Part shown: one piece after another, positions 61,355 through 64,000 of the stretch
Numbering within the stretch: position 1 is the first letter of the stretch
How the letters are laid out: every line of letters starts with the position of its first letter
DNA from: a virus
Virus record (IMG/VR): IMGVR_UViG_3300025545_000003
Coordinates: 1-64,000 of that record
Strand: one strand, 5' to 3'
Length of the DNA stretch: 64,000 nt
Notes under the pieces: generated by a model
Databases searched by the model: none
Seen by the model: the letters and a program-made list of their open reading frames with translations, nothing else
Told to the model about the DNA's origin: nothing
Position numbers and translations under genes: made by a program

Positions 61355-61383
61355 TTCTACCCGTTGCCCCCTTTCGCTAAGCC
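61355..61383 (-). promoter_or_regulatory. Phage-type promoter of the CobS-like operon
   Basis: Minus-strand GGCTTAG, 14 nt, GGGTAGAA. Confidence 0.7.
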
Positions 61384-61395
61384 CCCCGAAGCGTG

Positions 61396-61424
61396 GGCTT
61401 AGGCTTTTCTCGTTCCGGGTAGAA
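61396..61424 (+). promoter_or_regulatory. Phage-type promoter of the CobT-like gene
   Basis: GGCTTAG, 14 nt, GGGTAGAA. It is divergent from the CobS-like promoter, so both partners can be expressed together. Confidence 0.75.
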
Positions 61425-61461
61425 TGGTCACCGGGTGGTAACTTGCGCCCCGTGAGGTGAC

Positions 61462-64000
61462 ATGGCCAAGCCAGCAGCGAAACAGGAACTCACCCCCGTT
61501 GTAAGGGGAGACCGCTACCGACGAACCCACAGGGCCTCCGTGATCGGTGTCCTGGGCCGTCAGGCTCCTCCCGTTCTCAGCCGGGGATCCATGTTCTACA
61601 ACCTTGACCGCTGGACTGCACGGGCGCTCGTGTCCGAGATGTGCCAGTGGGCCGGGAAGAACAGGGGCTGCACCCCCACAGCGAAGGACGTAGCCGACTG
61701 GGTCTCCAAGGCCAACAACATGACCGCCCCGGAGCGGTGCATCGTCATTGCCAACACACCCGACAAGCTGCCCCTCAAGGTAGCCCTTGGCCTGACCGGC
61801 GGGGCGTACCACGAGGCGTTCCACACGAAGTACTCCTGCCGCAGACCACTACAGGTGAAGGAGTGCGTGAACTTCATCCTGCCCCGTTGGGCGCTGGTGA
61901 AGGACTGGAGTGGGCTCCACAAGGCCCTCCAAGAGTGGAACAACATCATCGAGGACATACGCATCGAGCGCCGGGGCCGTGAGGACTACGAGGGTTCGCA
62001 CACGAAGCTGGCCGACTTGCAGGACTTCATCCTCGACAAGGAGGCCGCAGGCGTCGAACAGGTGCGCTCCCACGGGGGCAAGCCGGGAGCCTTGTCTGTG
62101 ATCGTCCGGGCGTTCCGTGACGTGGGTCTTGGGTACAACACCGAGCGCCAGCGTGAAGCCTTCGCCGAGTACAAGACGGACAACCCGGATGCCGTCGACC
62201 TTGTGATGACCGGCCCGCTGACCCCGATGCTTCAGGACACCATCGATCTGTCCGCCAAGGACGATCTCGGGTGCATCCGACTGGCGATGGACGTCGTTGC
62301 CAAGATCGGGGAGTTGGGCGGTATGGACGAGTCCGACGACAAGGCCCAGGACGGGCAGCACGGCGACGGGATGCAAACGTGCCCCGGTTGTGGCGCACCC
62401 GCCTCCAAGATCGTTGTACGGCCCCTCTCAGACGGCAAGGGAGGCAAGGTTCGGGGCAAGGGCCTCGCTACCTGCACGGCCTGTGGCCATCAGGAAGAGG
62501 TCGACGTCAAGAAGAAGTCTGCCGCCGATAAGGCCAAGGACAAGAAGGACAAGCAGGCGGGCAAGAAGTCCGCACCCGGCCCCAAGTTCGAAGGCTTCGA
62601 CGAGGACGACTTCGACGATGAAGGCGACGGTGGGGGCGAAGGTGAGGCCGGTGACGGTCAGGGTGGCTCCGGTTCGTCCGGTGGCAAGTCTGACGGGGAC
62701 GAGGACGGCGACGGTTCGTCCGGCTCCGGTGGAGACGAAGACGGCGATGACGACGGGGACGGCTCCGGGTCTGGGAAAGACGGCGATGAGGGTGACGAAG
62801 ACGGCGACGGTTCCAAGGACGGCAGCGACAAGGATGGCGATGCTGCCGGTGGCGATGGTGGTGACGGAGACGGGGACGGGGACGACGAGGGCAAGGACGG
62901 CAAGGCCGGACAGGGAGCCAATCAGGGAAGCGCCAGCCAGCACCAAGGCATCGACCAGCCGGACATAGGCCCGGACGGGAGCGACCAGTCGGGCGGGGCC
63001 GGGGGGCACCACCACGCCCAAGGCCCCCACGCAGGCAACGATCACAAGTGGGAGGACGTCGCCGAGCAGGCGTTGAACGACGCACAGTCCGGCAAGGACA
63101 CCCACGCCCTCGACAACAACAAGGCGCTGGAGAATGCGGTCAACGCTGCCGAGGACAAGGAAGACTCGGACACGGAGACCGGCGAGGCCCCGTGGAAGCC
63201 CTACAATCCGGGCCTCGATGAAGCGCTGCTGGTTCCTCATTCGGGCCGGGGCCGGGAACACGACATGGCCGAAGCCACGAAGCTGGTCAAGTCCGTTACG
63301 TCCGAGTCCGCCTACACGAGAGCCCGCCTGCGGAACATCGTCCGGGCACTGGAGATGACCAGCACTGTTCATGGCGTACAGCACGGGCGCAACCTGTCCA
63401 CCCGCTACCTCGTGGACTCCAAGGCGTGCCTGCGGGGCGGGGAGATGCCGAAGCGTCCCTACTACCGCAAGGGCTTGCAGACGGACATGTCGATGGCGGC
63501 AGCGGTTGTCGTGGACGAGTCCGGTTCGATGAGCGGGTGGCTGGCCGACGCCGCCCGGATCATGATCGCCATCACGGAGCCTCTGGACGCCCTCAACTGC
63601 CCGACACTGGCCTTGGGATTCAGGGACGGGCGTCGGGGAGGGCGGTACAACGACTACCGGACTGACCCGGACGAGGACGTCAAGAACCGCCTGTACCACC
63701 GCCATGAGGGCGTCATCTACGACATCTTCAAGCAGTGGCACGAAGGATTCCGCACCGTGAAGTGGCGCTTCGCCAACACGAGGGCCACTGGCGGCACCCC
63801 GATGTCCGACGGGATCCAGTACGCCCTCAACGCCATCTCCCTGCGGAGCGAAGCTCACCGCTTCGTGTTCGTAGTCACGGACGGTTGCCCCAACTACGGG
63901 CACGAGGCCGTGATCAAGCGGCAGATCCGCCTCGCCAAGCAGGCCAACATCCACGTCGTCGGGGTTGGGATGGGCTACGGAGCCAAGTACGTCGAGGCCC
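61462..64000 (+). CDS. CobT-like vWA protein (partial, runs off the window)
   Basis: ATG 61462 follows GAGGTGA; at least 846 residues are read with no stop before the end. The N-terminal part has GGAYHEAFH near residue 114, an HExxH-like site. Near 305-345 two CxxC pairs form a zinc ribbon (CPGCG...CTACG). Residues about 375-500 are an extremely acidic Asp/Gly/Ser low-complexity linker. The vWA domain then begins with VVVDESGSMSGWL near 687 (MIDAS DxSxS), followed by TRATGGTPMSDG and VVTDGCPNYG. This is the CobT layout, expected to work with the CobS-like ATPase. Confidence 0.82.
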   Translation, partial: MAKPAAKQELTPVVRGDRYRRTHRASVIGVLGRQAPPVLSRGSMFYNLDRWTARALVSEMCQWAGKNRGCTPTAKDVADWVSKANNMTAPERCIVIANTPDKLPLKVALGLTGGAYHEAFHTKYSCRRPLQVKECVNFILPRWALVKDWSGLHKALQEWNNIIEDIRIERRGREDYEGSHTKLADLQDFILDKEAAGVEQVRSHGGKPGALSVIVRAFRDVGLGYNTERQREAFAEYKTDNPDAVDLVMTGPLTPMLQDTIDLSAKDDLGCIRLAMDVVAKIGELGGMDESDDKAQDGQHGDGMQTCPGCGAPASKIVVRPLSDGKGGKVRGKGLATCTACGHQEEVDVKKKSAADKAKDKKDKQAGKKSAPGPKFEGFDEDDFDDEGDGGGEGEAGDGQGGSGSSGGKSDGDEDGDGSSGSGGDEDGDDDGDGSGSGKDGDEGDEDGDGSKDGSDKDGDAAGGDGGDGDGDGDDEGKDGKAGQGANQGSASQHQGIDQPDIGPDGSDQSGGAGGHHHAQGPHAGNDHKWEDVAEQALNDAQSGKDTHALDNNKALENAVNAAEDKEDSDTETGEAPWKPYNPGLDEALLVPHSGRGREHDMAEATKLVKSVTSESAYTRARLRNIVRALEMTSTVHGVQHGRNLSTRYLVDSKACLRGGEMPKRPYYRKGLQTDMSMAAAVVVDESGSMSGWLADAARIMIAITEPLDALNCPTLALGFRDGRRGGRYNDYRTDPDEDVKNRLYHRHEGVIYDIFKQWHEGFRTVKWRFANTRATGGTPMSDGIQYALNAISLRSEAHRFVFVVTDGCPNYGHEAVIKRQIRLAKQANIHVVGVGMGYGAKYVEA

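Noticed and set aside
62428-63954. Minus-strand open frame opposite the CobT-like gene
   Set aside because: It is generated by the repetitive acidic linker and third-position GC; it has no promoter or ribosome site.
1-64000. CRISPR arrays, insertion sequences, integrase and attachment sites
   Set aside because: No regularly spaced repeats, transposase motifs or integrase motifs were seen. The only mobile elements supported are homing endonuclease cassettes.

Overview
This window looks like part of a large, high-GC tailed dsDNA phage genome. It has densely packed small genes, many with ATGA or GTGA stop/start overlaps, an rIIA/rIIB-like pair, about 35 intact tRNA genes, free-standing homing endonucleases, DNA methyltransferases and a CobS/CobT-like pair. 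It has no rRNA and no bacterial core operon. No terminase, capsid or polymerase gene falls in the window, so the phage assignment is an inference. The host cannot be named. An OmpA-type domain and a Tat-type signal peptide hint at a host with the matching envelope machinery.

Layout. 0-9.4 kb: mostly minus-strand small genes, a DEDD exonuclease, rIIB-like and rIIA-like genes, and one plus-strand zinc-finger/adenine methylase. 9.4-31.7 kb: a long plus-strand block. It holds an alarmone-hydrolase-like protein, an unknown 804-aa protein, a methyltransferase, a CoaB-like protein, nicotinate phosphoribosyltransferase, NAD synthetase, nicotinamidase, a vWA / PP2C phosphatase / protein kinase set, a pilin-like protein, a nucleotidase, a thioesterase, an adenine methylase, an SDR, an NrtR-like Nudix protein and a NadD-like adenylyltransferase. 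Nicotinamidase, NAPRT, NadD and NadE together make a complete deamidating (Preiss-Handler) route from nicotinamide to NAD+.

31.7-45 kb: a tRNA and RNA island. It opens with a promoter-to-terminator ncRNA candidate and a boxA-like element. It then carries about 35 intact tRNAs, several structured segments with no family I recognise, an SRP-RNA domain-IV-like hairpin, an RNase Z-like enzyme and RNase H. It also carries a repeated cassette: 5' tRNA fragment, endonuclease gene whose stop codon lies in the next intact tRNA, that tRNA, then a 3' tRNA fragment. Four copies have matching acceptor halves; a fifth is less certain.

45-46.9 kb: HNH, Nudix and HD genes on the plus strand. 46.9-61.3 kb: a minus-strand block with a complete ABC importer (ATPase, permease, substrate-binding protein fused to an OmpA domain), RtcB RNA ligase and a CobS-like AAA+ ATPase. 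From 61.46 kb a CobT-like vWA protein runs off the end.

Regulation. A motif GGCTTAG-N14-GGGTAGAG, or close variants, occurs about 20 times on both strands just upstream of genes and transcription units. It is probably a phage promoter. Two copies face apart around the palindrome GGCTTAGCTAAGCC. Several stop codons lie inside these promoter motifs or inside tRNA genes.
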